Of a stretch of 64,000 bases of DNA, positions 10,243 to 20,751 are shown one piece after another (the first letter of the stretch is position 1; the number at the start of each line of letters is the position of its first letter). Below the pieces are notes generated by a model, which worked only from the letters and a program-made list of their open reading frames with translations, did no database searches and was not told where the DNA came from. Position numbers and translations under genes: made by a program. Where the stretch lies: NCBI GenBank assembly GCA_008828725.1, contig MEHQ01000463.1, positions 520,866-584,865 on the forward strand, given 5' to 3'. This stretch comes from Saccharina japonica (Eukaryota > Sar > Phaeophyceae > Laminariales > Laminariaceae).

Positions 10243-10757
10243 TTGGACACCGTCGGTCTTTGACCGTACTCTCGAATATTCAACAGACAAGGTGGTGCTG
10301 TTCTGGCAGCCCCCTTCCTATTTTTCGCAGTGGTCTCCATCGTCGTTTGTCGTCGACGACGTGTCATATTCTTGCATGGAGCAGTATATGATGTCCGAAA
10401 AGGCCAGGATTTTTTAAAGACCACCGCACAGACGTACCCATCATGTCCTCGCCAGACCCACGCACGTACAAACGCCTCGATCGTGGCGTGCGCAATTTTG
10501 ACTCTGTTGTTTGGGATCGAGAGAAGCAACAAGTCGTCTTATCTGGCACCTATGCTAAATTTACGCTGAACCCCGCCATGCAAAATCCCCTTCTGAGCAC
10601 GGGCACCAAACGTTTGGCGGAAGCCAGCCCTCTGGACCCAGTGTGGGCATTGGTCTCCGGCCGGACGATCCCGGGTCCAGTGACCCCCGCAAGTGAAGAG
10701 AGTCAATCTTGCTCGGTGAGGCGCTTGCTGCTCTTCGCGAGATAGCGAGGCCGGGTT
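10243..10757 (+). pseudogene. NADAR (YbiA-like) domain inside the retrotransposon
   Basis: NADAR domains (formerly DUF1768) belong to ADP-ribose metabolism, and some members remove ADP-ribose from modified guanine in DNA. Motifs appear in family order. VVLFWQPPSYFSQWSP is the entry strand and turn. SCMEQYMMSEKARIF matches the conserved helix with its Glu and Lys. A Pro-Ile-Met then SPDPRTYKRLDRGV stretch follows, then AKFTLNPAMQNPLLSTGTKR and LAEASPLDPVW. The final WGIGL and LLGEALAALRE signatures are present but in another frame. Single-base shifts occur in the T run at about 10,411-10,416 (one extra base) and in the G run at about 10,644-10,648 (one base missing). They compensate, so both ends lie in the frame that enters from the linker. 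A TGA at 10,694 also interrupts. The domain is therefore essentially complete in content but broken. Confidence 0.85.
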
Positions 10758-11707
10758 GGCACACCCCGCCTCCTCTCGTCAATTCTGCACTCCCACCGGG
10801 AGCACCAGGATCCACGAGATTTTCACAGCTCCGCCGCCTGCCCCGCTAGCCGCGGCCAGCGCTTGCAAGGGTCCTACTTTAAAGGTTTCGACCTTTTTCT
10901 CGGACACGCCAGCCGACCAAAGCCCTGAAGTTTTGGCGTTAGCTTCTGGTGTCGGCCCTGGCCTTGCTTTGTCAGAACACGGCCCTTGCCTTGTTGGGAG
11001 CACACTGACGCTAGGCGACGCTTCGTTCACCACTAAAATCGCCATACATACCGCTTGCCGGAACCTGCCACGGAGCACGACCGCAGTGGATCGACGAGCG
11101 TTACCCCTGTGAGGACGGGGGTATCTAACTCATAAGGGCCTGCGGACTGCACACTCCTTCCTCGCCGATTCCAGGTGTGGGCTTGGGTGGGCTGGTGCCC
11201 CGCACTGAGAGTACTGCCTTGGGTGGGCTGGTGCCCCGCACTGACAGTGCTACCCTTTACCTCCGCGGATTTTTGCGATTTACGCACACACGGGCCACGT
11301 ATAACGATTGACGGCCTTTCTGCCCCCTCGGGGAGATTCGTCGCTCGTGTTTCTGCGTCCGCCCCCACCGTCGATAGTCGTCCCGGCCGCGGGCTAAATT
11401 GGCATGCCGCCGACACCGCTTTCGCTTTGGTTTTCGCCGTACCCACCGAGGACGACTTGGGCTTCGCAAAAGCCCCACACACAGCGACTACCGTCGCCCA
11501 GACAACTCCCACTTCCGGAAGTTCTACACAAGGACCCGCTTCAGCCGCGCCCGCCGGCCCTGACACACGACTTCTTGTCGTGCCATCTGTCCCATCGGCG
11601 TCCCTCGTTTTTTCGGATATCCAGGAGCTTACCAGTAAAGGACGCTTACACACAACCGACGTCGACCTCATCCTACTTGTCCGAAATCCGACACCGTCGC
11701 CAGCGCC
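10758..11707 (+). pseudogene. Decayed pol interval, domains not recognised
   Basis: Protease, reverse transcriptase and RNase H normally lie between gag and integrase and need about 2 kb, but only 0.95 kb is present. Frames at 10,756-11,112 and 11,175-11,828 are open yet show no catalytic motifs that I can identify. A small direct repeat (gggctggtgccccgcactga, at 11,188 and 11,225) is present. I infer a large internal deletion. The long open frame on the opposite strand (11,033-11,743) reflects GC-rich composition. Confidence 0.5.
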
Positions 11708-12030
11708 GGATTCACCGGCCCTCTTCCAGTCACGCCGCGGCACAATTTCTACATCTTACTCATCACCGACCGTTTCTATCGCCGAACCGATATGTTCGCC
11801 GTGGCCGCACCATAATTCACCGCGATAGGCACGGCTGACATGTTGACCAACATATATATTCCCCTCAGGGGCCGCCCACGCACCATCCTTTCGGACTATG
11901 GCCTCCAGTTCTGCTCCAAGATTTCGCTCCCTCCAGCGCGCTACACGACTTCAATGGGAGCCGTACGTGGTTCTTGGTGTCTCCAGGCCCACATAGCGAG
12001 CCTGTTTTCTGGAGGGACCCAACGTAACGT
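11708..12030 (+). pseudogene. Integrase core fragment (rve fold, Ty3/gypsy-like)
   Basis: Integrase inserts the retrotransposon cDNA into the genome. A continuous frame reads GPLPVTPRHNFYILLITDRF, then GTADMLTNIYIPLRGRP, then RTILSDYGLQFCSK. These match the gypsy-type core, with SDxGxQF holding the second catalytic Asp. The position expected for the first catalytic Asp, just before GPLP, reads Gly, and a TAA at about 11,813 interrupts the frame. The third acidic residue and the C-terminal part are missing, and the frame dissolves after about 12,000. The enzyme cannot be active. It marks the 3' end of the pol gene, directly ahead of the LTR-like region. Confidence 0.85.
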
Positions 12031-12099
12031 AGACAAATCTCGATGCACGGCCGTGGAGAGCACACTTTCAAACCGCCGCCACCCTCGATGTTTGACCGT

Positions 12100-12920
12100 T
12101 ATTATGGACGTTGGGGCTGGGAGGGTTCTTTTCAAGGCCTTACAATAGGTATTTCTTGCACTTTCGGCGTGGGTTTGGTATGGGGTTTGGCATTGGGTTC
12201 GGTGCCTTCCTTTTATTTTCCTCTTTCGTCCTGCCGACCCCCTCCCCCACCAGAGCCGAGGCGGGTGGTCAGGGTAATATGGTCACAGTACTCATATTGT
12301 GGCACAGGACTGTATCGTTATTTGTGGTTTATCCTTCGTATGTATCTTTCAGCAAGGCACTCGCCTTCCCCTCGTGGGGCGGGCGGTAGTGCCCATTTCC
12401 CTTACGGTGTCAGTTGTTTCTTTCTTGGTGTTAGTTGTTGCTTTCTCGTCGCCTCCCTCGCCTTGTTGGCGACTCATGGGAGGTCTCTGACGTTGGCTTC
12501 GTTCACAGCGCCTGCGTTCAAGTTCGATTGCCTTTCTTTGCGTTTTTCCGGCTTCTTAGCCTATAGCAACTTAGAAGTGTATGAGGGGTTTTGAGGAGCC
12601 GCATCTTCGACTAATATTATAATTCGGGGAACCGGGATTTCCCCGTTTTCCCCATATTTCTGCATATACGGCTTATCAGGGTGGGCTAGTGTAATGATAG
12701 GGCTTGGAAGGACGGTAATTACCTCTGTGTAGGTAATTGATCCGTTTCCGTACAACTTGGATGGCATTCGTATTCGGGGTATTTATAAGATCTGAGGGCC
12801 ATACTTGAAGCCCGATGTAATCTGGCTCGGGGATTAATAAAAGCTACTTCTCTTCTACGCTTGATTCTACGGAAAGTGAGTATTACCAGGGATGCTTAAT
12901 AGACAAACCTGCAAGGGGAT
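12100..12920 (+). repeat. LTR-like segment (3' copy)
   Basis: It follows the integrase remnant. From 12,545 onward it aligns with 655-1000 (see that entry), including AATAAA at 12,835 and aaacctgca at 12,905. The section 12,100-12,540 is pyrimidine-rich and open in two frames, but no homologous counterpart at 1-640 could be aligned by eye beyond similar composition. Confidence 0.45.
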
Positions 12921-13248
12921 ACTCTGTGTCTCACCCAGTCTTATCACACGAGCTTGTATTCATTGTTTTACTAATAAATTATCGAGTGTATATTTATTAT
13001 ATCATTTGCCTTCCGACAATGTGCAGGGCTTTATTAATTCAGAATAATAAAGCTGACACAATTCGTCGAATACCACCAATCTCATTCAACCAATTCTCCT
13101 CCTCTGCGTGTACTCAATAGAATACGCAGCCTTTACCCAATTATTGTACCTGCTATATATCTATTCGCCGTGCTTCCTACTCCGCATCCACATTCCACCC
13201 CCACGCCATGGGAATTAATCCTCCCTCCTCCTCCCTTCTCCCCCTGGT
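12921..13248. other. Spacer with one outlying minisatellite unit
   Basis: One copy of the attcattgttttactaat unit of the next array occurs at 12,957-12,976. Nothing else was recognised. Confidence 0.4.
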
Positions 13249-13425
13249 TTATATTCATTGTTTTACTAATCGAGCTTATATTCATTGTTTTACTAATCGA
13301 GCTTATATTCATTGTTTTACAAATCGAGCATATATTCATTGTTTTACAAATCGAACATATTTTCATGTTTTTACTTATCGAGCTCATGTTCATTGTTTTA
13401 CTAATCGAGCTTATAGTCATTGCCG
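13249..13425. repeat. 27-bp minisatellite, about six units
   Basis: The unit TATATTCATTGTTTTACTAA followed by TCGAGCT repeats in register six times. Because 27 is a multiple of three, all six frames stay open and give nine-residue peptide repeats on both strands. These are not evidence for a gene. Confidence 0.9.
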
Positions 13426-14702
13426 GACTGGTATGTCGTAGGATGAGTCATGCGGGTATGATATCATGGCGATACGTGTAAAATGCTGCTGCTGCTGTTT
13501 TACGCCTTTCCTGGACTGTTGGCATCCCGTACTTTATGTTTTGGTTTGTTCGTGATACTCTAAGCAAGAACATAGGGCCAGTGAAAAAATGACCTGAAGT
13601 GCTGGGCGTTGCTGCTTGTTGGGTGTGTCGTGAGATTGTGAATACTACAGTAGTCAAATGAGGGACCCCAAGCTACGTTGGGATTTTACAATATCGAGTC
13701 GCTCTAGCCACACGATACCTGAGATAATCTGGGACCTAGCCCAGGCCGCCGCTCTGGGTGCCGGCTGTAAATACTCGCGGCCTTACATTCGTCAATTGTT
13801 CTTCGCCGGGTTGACGCTAAAGTAGTAATGCATTCGAGAGTTGCGCTGGAGGCCGACTTTGGATGAAGCAATACAGTGACATACAGGTATCAATAGGAAA
13901 GCTAACTTGCTTCCTGTAGAAGACCTGGCGATTTCAGTATCACAAGCTAGAAAGAGCAAACTCGGGGCTCGTGTGGTCTCGGTGTGGTATATGGACCATA
14001 TAGACTGCGTAGATCTTCATATCGTCCCTTTCATTTTTTAATACCTTGTAGAAACGTAGTTAGTTGTTATTCCATTTGCCATCTGACGATGTCCAGCGCT
14101 TATTCCAGTCATACCATCCACATACATACGAGTATGTAAAAAGGGTAACTATAATCCAATGCCAGATAAAAGATCGAAGGTGCTGCCAAACAGACCTGAA
14201 TACCCCGGAATCCCTGACAAAAATGTACCAATTTTACAGTTCTATGGATTACTCAATATGCATACAGGCTGGTTCAAGCATACCGCCCAAAATTTATGCA
14301 GTAGCCAATATTCACGCCGGTTTTTGGAGATGGACCCAGAAATTTGGCACAAGTGTTTTATGCGCCCTATCCGAGCTGTTAACGAATGTTTTTTCTTCTT
14401 TTTTTCGCCAGAAATATTGTTTGTTTGTTTTGTATTTTCTTGGGAAATTCGGGTCTTAAGAGATGCAAATGTTCCGGTGAAAAAAACAAAAACATTCGTT
14501 GAAGGCTGGGGTAGGGCGCATAAAACACGTGTGCCTAATTTCAGGGTCTATCCCCCAAAAACGGCGTGGACATTTTGACTTTTGTTTTTTCGTAATTACG
14601 TAGTTTCAGTATAGGATCAGCTTTTAGCGTTAACTATTATTTGATTGTTATTGCACGGCCAAGGAACGGGTTGGCGTGCTTATTCCACAAGTGTTTGTAC
14701 AA
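13426..14702. other. Intergenic interval, nothing recognised
   Basis: Two overlapping open frames (14,064-14,459 and 14,159-14,578) reach 131 and 139 codons but show no domain and share the same bases in different frames. There is no repeat partner elsewhere in the window. Confidence 0.4.
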
Positions 14703-15340
14703 ACATGATAAAATGTTTGGCGGAATCAATAACAACTATCTAAGAACGATCGAGTCAATAGTAATGGTTCCATACAGTATGATATACGTATGATATGAGC
14801 AGTACTGAAGCCCCAAATACTCGGAGTACAAGGAGTACCCGCAGTATCGGACTCCGAAATACTCCGAGTACAAGCAGTATCGAGAGTGTTCATACCCGAA
14901 ATACTCCGAGTACGAGCAGTATCCCGGAGTATCGAACCCCGAAATACTCCGAGTACACGAAGTACCTGAAGTATTTTATCTCCAATACTCCTTACTTTAC
15001 TCCAAGGTGTGGGTCGAAAAATGATAAAACTGTTTGGCGGAATCAATATTAAATATCTAAGAACGATCGCGTCAATAGTAATGGTTCCATACAGTATGAT
15101 ATGCGTATGATATGAGCAGTACTGAAGCCCCAAATACTCGGAGTACAAGGAGTACCCGCAGTATTGGACCCCGAAATACTCCGAGTACAAGCAGTATCGA
15201 GAGTGTTTATGACCGAAATACTCCGAGTACGAGCAGTATCCCGGAGTATCGAACCCCGAAATACTCCGAGTACACGAAGTACCTGAAGTATTTTATCTCC
15301 AATACATCTTACTTTACTCCAAGGTACTCGGAGCATCTGT
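14703..15340. repeat. 317-bp tandem duplication rich in ACTCCGAGTAC
   Basis: 14,703-15,019 and 15,020-15,340 are near copies (both contain atctaagaacgatcg, then tatgatatgagcagtactga, then many aatactccgagtac words). Inside each copy the 14-bp word repeats at intervals of about 30-50 bases. A related, more diverged segment lies at 62,555-62,700, so this is a dispersed family. Confidence 0.85.
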
Positions 15341-15365
15341 GCACACTTTTCGAAACATCACTGCG

Positions 15366-15415
15366 TCACTCCCCAGGCACGTCCTGGAGGGGAACCTTTT
15401 ACCATATTATATATT
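15366..15415 (+). repeat. Terminal fragment of repeat family F3
   Basis: ACTCCCCAGGCACGTCCTGG then AGGGGAACCTT matches 38,886-38,919, which adjoins the left copy of family F3. The following attatata run resembles the outer end of the right F3 copy near 49,285. Confidence 0.6.
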
Positions 15416-15476
15416 GATGTTATCATATTTTCCGATTTTAGAATTCACTCTAATTTATTCTGTTTAATTTCATGAT

Positions 15477-15484
15477 TCGTTTTT
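15477..15484. repeat. Target-site duplication of foldback element A (left)
   Basis: TTCGTTTT directly precedes the left inverted arm and is repeated exactly at 18,831-18,838. Confidence 0.9.
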
Positions 15485-16436
15485 GGGGAGTGATAAATGT
15501 GCCCCCGGGGGCACATCTCTTAACGACGCCCCCGGGGGCCCTTTTTGCTTATTGCGCCCCCGGAATTGGGACTGATTACAAAGCACATCGCCACGAGCGA
15601 TTACGACGACGGTAGAGCAGCAGAACTGTCTGGGAATTGTCTACTGCATGTGCTGCTGCGGTGTGTGCTGTAGTTCCGCCGGTCATCGCGTTTCGCGCAA
15701 TATACAGACGGCTTCGCGTTGTCGATACCCAGGATATTTCCAGTCATTGGTTCAGGGTGCAACATCAAGCTAAAAGTGCCTCTACATGATGCACGCGCCA
15801 CGAGCGATGACGACGGCCGTAGGGCACTGTCTACGGCATGTGCTGCTGTGATGTATACAGTAATGCCGCCAGGTATCGCTTCTCGCTCGATATACAGACG
15901 TGTTTGTGTTCTCTTATTCCCAGGCTATTGTTGGGGGCACATCAAGCGAAAAGTGCCTCCGCAAGCAGACTACAGTACAGCAGACATGAAGCACGCCACC
16001 AGGACCGAGTACAACGATCGTTGGGCACCAGACTTCTCTGGAACTTGTCTACGGTATGTGCTGCTGAAGCCTGTGCACTAGTTCCGCCGGCCATCGCTTC
16101 TCGCTCGATATACATACGTGTTCGTGAGCTCGATACCAAGGATATTCTCCAGGCCATTTTTGGGGGCGCACCACGCTAAAGGTGCCTTCGGAAATAGGCT
16201 GCATGAAGCAAGCCACCACGAGCGACCACGACGATCGTACGGCACCAGACCTGTCTAGGAATTGCCTACGGTATTTGATGCTGCGGTGTGTACAGTAGTT
16301 CCGCCTGTCGCAGCTTATCGCGCGATATACAGACGGGTTCGTGTTCCCGATACTTACGATGTTTTTTGGGGGCACATCAAGCTAAAAATGCCTCCGGAAA
16401 CGGATTGCATGAAGCACGCCACCACAAGAGATCACG
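15485..16436 (+). repeat. Foldback A left arm
   Basis: Tandem unit landmarks (ccgcc followed by tatacagacg or tatacatacg) fall at about 15,673, 15,862, 16,082 and 16,298, with a further unit at 16,505 outside the perfect pairing. Spacings are 189, 220, 216 and 207. Confidence 0.9.
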
Positions 16437-17878
16437 TCAACCGTAGGACACCACACTTGTCTGGATATTGTCTACGGCATGTACTGATGCAGCGTGTGCA
16501 GTAGTTCCGCCGGTCGTAGCTTCTCGCTCGATATACAGACGGGTTCGTGATGTTCTCGATATTCAGGATATCTCCGAAAACAGACTACAGTAGTAGTAAA
16601 ACTACCAAGGGACTACCAAACTACTATGGGAACTACTATTATATGGCCTCTATTATACCTATATATATTGATACGATCAGTACTGCAGTGCTGTAGTACG
16701 TAGTGGGCCCGTGTGAGGATTGTCTATGGCACCTGCTGCTGTGGTGTGTGTAGCAGATGGGTTGCGGAATTCTGGTAAGTACATACGTGTATTATTTGGG
16801 TGTTCTTTGTCCATCCATTTTCATTGGCGTTTGATATACCTGTGAGCCTTAAGGGCCAACTCTTCGACGTAAAGTAGGTAGGTGCCATCCTGCACGGAAG
16901 CAACTATAAGTTGCCCTTGGAAATATGATTCATTCGCATACTCGTATACGTGTTCTGTCAATGTTGATCATTGGTAGTATTGACGCCAGACATCTTTTTT
17001 GGTGTTCCGTTTATTTGCATTGGAGTTCGTGTATGCGTGTAATCTAAGTGACATTCAGCACGGATCCATTTGACTTGACTGGCAACCCCATTGAATTCGT
17101 GCATACATACATGCCTGCTGCTGTTGAAATATTTGTAAAGTTGGTGCCATTCCGCTCGGGAATATATTTGACATTTTATATAAGGCCCATTATTCAATTC
17201 GCGTACTCGTATACCTGTGCTATTAATAGTAGTTGGTGGTCTCGAAATGAATTTCAATGTTCCGCTTCCTTCCATGTCCATTCGAGTACGAGTCTGTGAA
17301 GTATGCACCATTCCGCACGGGAATATTATTTATTTCGCATATACCTATCTGGGTGAGTTCGCCCCCCTTTGAATTCTGAATTGTACATAAAACAGTTAGT
17401 TACTGCGTTCCCGTCTTATTCAAGTATAGGACTTGCCACATATATACTTCGGTATTAAGTAGACTCTAACATATTCCGTCAGCAGATCATCGTCTACGAG
17501 TGTTCAACGCAGGAATAATCATAGAAAGTACTCTAGAGCAAACATATACCTGGTATGAATATCGGGCGGGACGCAATGACCGGCGAAACTACTGCATACA
17601 CCACATTAGCACATACATGCCGTATAGACAACCCCCAAAAAGGTCTGGTGCCGTACGGTCGTCGTCATCACTCGTGGTGGCGTGCTTCATGCAACCTATT
17701 TCCGGAGGCACCTTTAGCTTGATGCGCCCCCAAAAAAGGCCTGGAGAGATCCTCAGTATCGAGAACACGAACCCATACGTACGTCAAGCGAGAGGCTGCG
17801 ACAGGCGGAGCTACTGTACACACCGCAGCAGCAAATACTCTAGGCAATTCCTAGACAGGTCTGGTGCCGTACGATCGT
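16437..17878. other. Foldback A central region
   Basis: This is the 1.44-kb loop. Its right part (about 17,560-17,878) holds an additional arm-type unit. 16,600-17,500 is AT-rich and contains a degenerate repeat of a gtgcca-tcc-gc-cggga motif (16,887, 17,142 and 17,302). No gene was recognised. Confidence 0.6.
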
Positions 17879-18830
17879 CGTGATCTCTTGTGGTGGCGTG
17901 CTTCATGCAATCCGTTTCCGGAGGCATTTTTAGCTTGATGTGCCCCCAAAAAACATCGTAAGTATCGGGAACACGAACCCGTCTGTATATCGCGCGATAA
18001 GCTGCGACAGGCGGAACTACTGTACACACCGCAGCATCAAATACCGTAGGCAATTCCTAGACAGGTCTGGTGCCGTACGATCGTCGTGGTCGCTCGTGGT
18101 GGCTTGCTTCATGCAGCCTATTTCCGAAGGCACCTTTAGCGTGGTGCGCCCCCAAAAATGGCCTGGAGAATATCCTTGGTATCGAGCTCACGAACACGTA
18201 TGTATATCGAGCGAGAAGCGATGGCCGGCGGAACTAGTGCACAGGCTTCAGCAGCACATACCGTAGACAAGTTCCAGAGAAGTCTGGTGCCCTACGATCG
18301 TTGTACTCGGTCGTAGTAGCGTGCTTCATGTCTGCTGTACTGTAGTCTGCTTGCGGAGGCACTTTTCGCTTGATGTGCCCCCAACAATAGCCTGGGAATA
18401 AGAGAACACAAACACGTCTGTATATCGAGCGAGAAGCGATACCTGGCGGCATTACTGTATACATCACAGCAGCACATGCCGTAGACAGTGCCCTACGGCC
18501 GTCGTCATCGCTCGTGGCGCGTGCATCATGTAGAGGCACTTTTAGCTTGATGTTGCACCCTGAACCAATGACTGGAAATATCCTGGGTATCGACAACGCG
18601 AAGCCGTCTGTATATTGCGCGAAACGCGATGACCGGCGGAACTACAGCACACACCGCAGCAGCACATGCAGTAGACAATTCCCAGACAGTTCTGCTGCTC
18701 TACCGTCGTCGTAATCGCTCGTGGCGATGTGCTTTGTAATCAGTCCCAATTCCGGGGGCGCAATAAGCAAAAAGGGCCCCCGGGGGCGTCGTTAAGAGAT
18801 GTGCCCCCGGGGGCACATTTATCACTCCCC
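17879..18830 (-). repeat. Foldback A right arm
   Basis: Reverse complement of the left arm, terminating in the same GC-rich palindromic block. Confidence 0.9.
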
Positions 18831-18838
18831 TTCGTTTT
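18831..18838. repeat. Target-site duplication of foldback element A (right)
   Basis: TTCGTTTT, identical to 15,477-15,484. Confidence 0.9.
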
Positions 18839-19075
18839 TTGTATCGTCTTTTTTTCTTATTTCTCGGTTCGGCTCGTGTCGTTTTGTACTCGTACCCGGT
18901 ACGTTCGCATCTCACTTGCTTTACCCATTCATTTGCGTTTATTTTGTTTTGGTTTTCCTCTGTTTCACAGTCTGTGACCACAGAATTTGTATGCACTCGG
19001 CGGGGCTCGAACTCGCGATCTTGAAGCTTACAGGCTTCGTGGTTACCTGCTAGCCCACCAGGGCGACCGGTTATA
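18839..19075 (-). mobile_element. SINE family 2 copy split by foldback A
   Basis: Read on the minus strand from 19,075, the tRNA-like head (CCGGTCGCCCTGGTGGGCTA, B box GAGTTCGAGCC) leads into a body containing aaattctgtggtcacag, tgtgaaacag, aataaacgcaaat and gtaccgggtacg. The same body occurs at 52,650-52,870. Its tail continues on the other side of the foldback element (about 15,440-15,484), which aligns with 52,655-52,682. The head resembles that of SINE family 1, but the body differs. Confidence 0.75.
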
Positions 19076-19089
19076 TATGGCCCAGGCTA

Positions 19090-19345
19090 GGAAGCTGTCA
19101 CTCTCAGCTTCGCTTGGGTGGACGGAGGAATACCTTTTTAGGAGTAATAATCGGCAATGCAACGTTATGCTAGCTCTCGTGTTCTCGTACCCGGTATGTT
19201 GGCATTTCACTTGCTATCTACGCGTATCTGTTTCACAGCAAGCAGTGAGGACAGACACTGGATATACTGATGATAGACTACAGCAGAGTACTACTCATGT
19301 AGTTGGGTAGAAAGAACGGATTTAATGTGAAGACAACACACGCCG
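19090..19345. repeat. Repeat P fragment
   Basis: Contains taatcggcaatgcaa, a second ctcgtacccggtatgtt-catttcacttgct block, and gggtagaaagaacgg-tttaatgtgaagacaacac, which recurs at 52,905-52,945 and inverted at 56,190-56,230 and 63,440-63,475. Confidence 0.6.
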
Positions 19346-19769
19346 ATGATGTATACATGGTGTGGTCTGCCAGGGTCTGCAGTTACTTGTTTACCGTAAA
19401 TATCATACGAGTATGCTGTGTGGTCTGCGATTAACACGTAGTCATTTAGGCAATTCACTGTGTGTCCGCGGACTGTCATTCTGGCAGCACTTCAGACAGC
19501 AGCTGCGTGCTCCATCTTGTTCCCACGCCTACCGTGTGTTTTTGTACAGACAGCACGTCAGACAGTAGTTACGCTGTACCTGGTAGTCGGCAAATTCATT
19601 GGTAACGAGTGGGAGGGGGCGATGCTGCTGTAGTCGAATGGAGATGACAACATGCACGACGCATGGGCGCCGCATGAGAACCTGGTTATACAAGGCGATG
19701 GAGGGACAGGCATGTTGACGGCAGAACAGCACAAAATCAGCGGTACAAGTAGAAGAAATGATAAATTCG
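19346..19769. other. Interval without recognised feature
   Basis: A cagacagcac-agacag motif repeats near 19,490 and 19,555. No gene was seen. Confidence 0.4.
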
Positions 19770-19932
19770 GCAGCAGTACAGGATACCAAATTAGAAGCAG
19801 GCTAAAGAGGCTGAGATATGGAGTAAAATTATAAATTCGGGAGTCGTTATCTTGAAGTTACTGCTGGTTAGTGTTCAAAGCACCCTCTCAAATAAGAAAT
19901 CCAGCTTCGACCATATTTCCTGTTTCTTATTA
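19770..19932 (-). repeat. Dispersed repeat D, inverted copy
   Basis: Its reverse complement matches 6186-6345, with landmarks aagaaacagga, gagagggtgc, agataacgactcccgaatt and atctcagcct. Confidence 0.6.
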
Positions 19933-20751
19933 CGTGTCTGGTATTATTATTGCTTGCTGTACTGACTACCTCAGGTACGATGTTAATAGTATTTATAGTA
20001 GGCTGGTCGAATTGAACACGAAAAGACGGCTCCGTGAGGGCTACATCGGTGGTCGGTGTTGCAAAGAGTGCACCGTAGTGGCGGCGTAGCTATCTCCACG
20101 CTCTCGCATTCTCCCTGGTTTGTTACATATGTCCATCCTACTGCTACAAGAGCAGCCACCATCCTTAAGGTCGATGCAAGCAGCAACCATCATAAGCAGC
20201 AGGAACACGTGAAACAAAAAAAGTAAAATAAGAACCAGGACAATAATTTGAGTAACATATGAAAGGAGGATGGAGGATGGAGGGGAGGATGGGAGACGGC
20301 GAGAGAACGAGCGAGGGAGGCAGAGAAAGATAGGGAGAGTTCAAACGTTTCTTGCTTGCTGCGAAGAAGTGCCTGGTGCAAGGCATTTCGGGTAGACGGA
20401 ATATATACCAAGTCTTGTAGACTAGACACGCATCGATCGTTCGATGTACTGCTGTAAAGTGAAAGAGACTGGAAAAAGGCAATTCCACCCACCGTGGAAC
20501 GCTTCTCGCCGAGCAGGATGTGCAGATGCGTGTACGCACCTTCCGATATTCCGATAAAGTTTCGACATCTCAAATGATGAACGGTTCCAAATTCACGCCA
20601 TGACAATAATATACGTAATTTTGACATTTTGAATGGAAAATAGATGAAAAATGACGTCACGAAACGCATGAGACGAACATTCTTGCGGAACAAAAAATGC
20701 GGATGTGTATGTTTCAATTTCTCAGAACTTTAGAAAAAGTAAATCGACACT
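19933..20751. other. Interval without recognised gene
   Basis: A purine-rich stretch occurs at 20,260-20,340. Minus-strand open frames (20,165-20,717) overlap each other and show no domain. Confidence 0.4.

Larger units (their letters stand above)
15485..18830. mobile_element. Foldback transposable element A, 3346 bp
   Basis: The element starts GGGGAGTGATAAATGTG and ends in its reverse complement. Arms of 952 bases (15,485-16,436 and 17,879-18,830) pair without a single indel: every paired coordinate sums to 34,315. I noticed only about four or five mismatches, clustered near 15,990-16,025. Each arm begins with GC-rich CCCCCGGGGG palindromes and then consists of tandem units of roughly 190-220 bases, each containing a ccgcc-tatcgc-cgatatacagacg block. 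An 8-bp target duplication flanks it. No transposase is encoded; open frames inside the arms are mirror images of each other. The structure matches foldback-type elements; an 8-bp duplication also fits hAT-mobilised elements. Confidence 0.95.

Noticed and set aside
10979..11110. Retroviral-type protease in the stretch LTLGDASFTTKIAIHT
   Set aside because: The order vaguely recalls a protease strand, but the required Asp-Thr/Ser-Gly triad is absent.
11033..11743. 236-codon minus-strand open frame opposite pol
   Set aside because: GC-rich antisense of the retrotransposon. The integrase motifs lie on the plus strand.
1..12920. One single LTR retrotransposon spanning 1 to 12,920
   Set aside because: The two LTR-like ends are too diverged, and a satellite, SINE, R1, repeat D and hAT fragments lie between. 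A composite region is more likely.
14064..14578. Overlapping 131- and 139-codon frames as a gene
   Set aside because: They share bases in different frames and have no domain.
15601..18714. Pairs of identical open frames in opposite arms of foldback A
   Set aside because: Mirror copies caused by the inverted arms. They have no domain, and the frames follow the tandem units.
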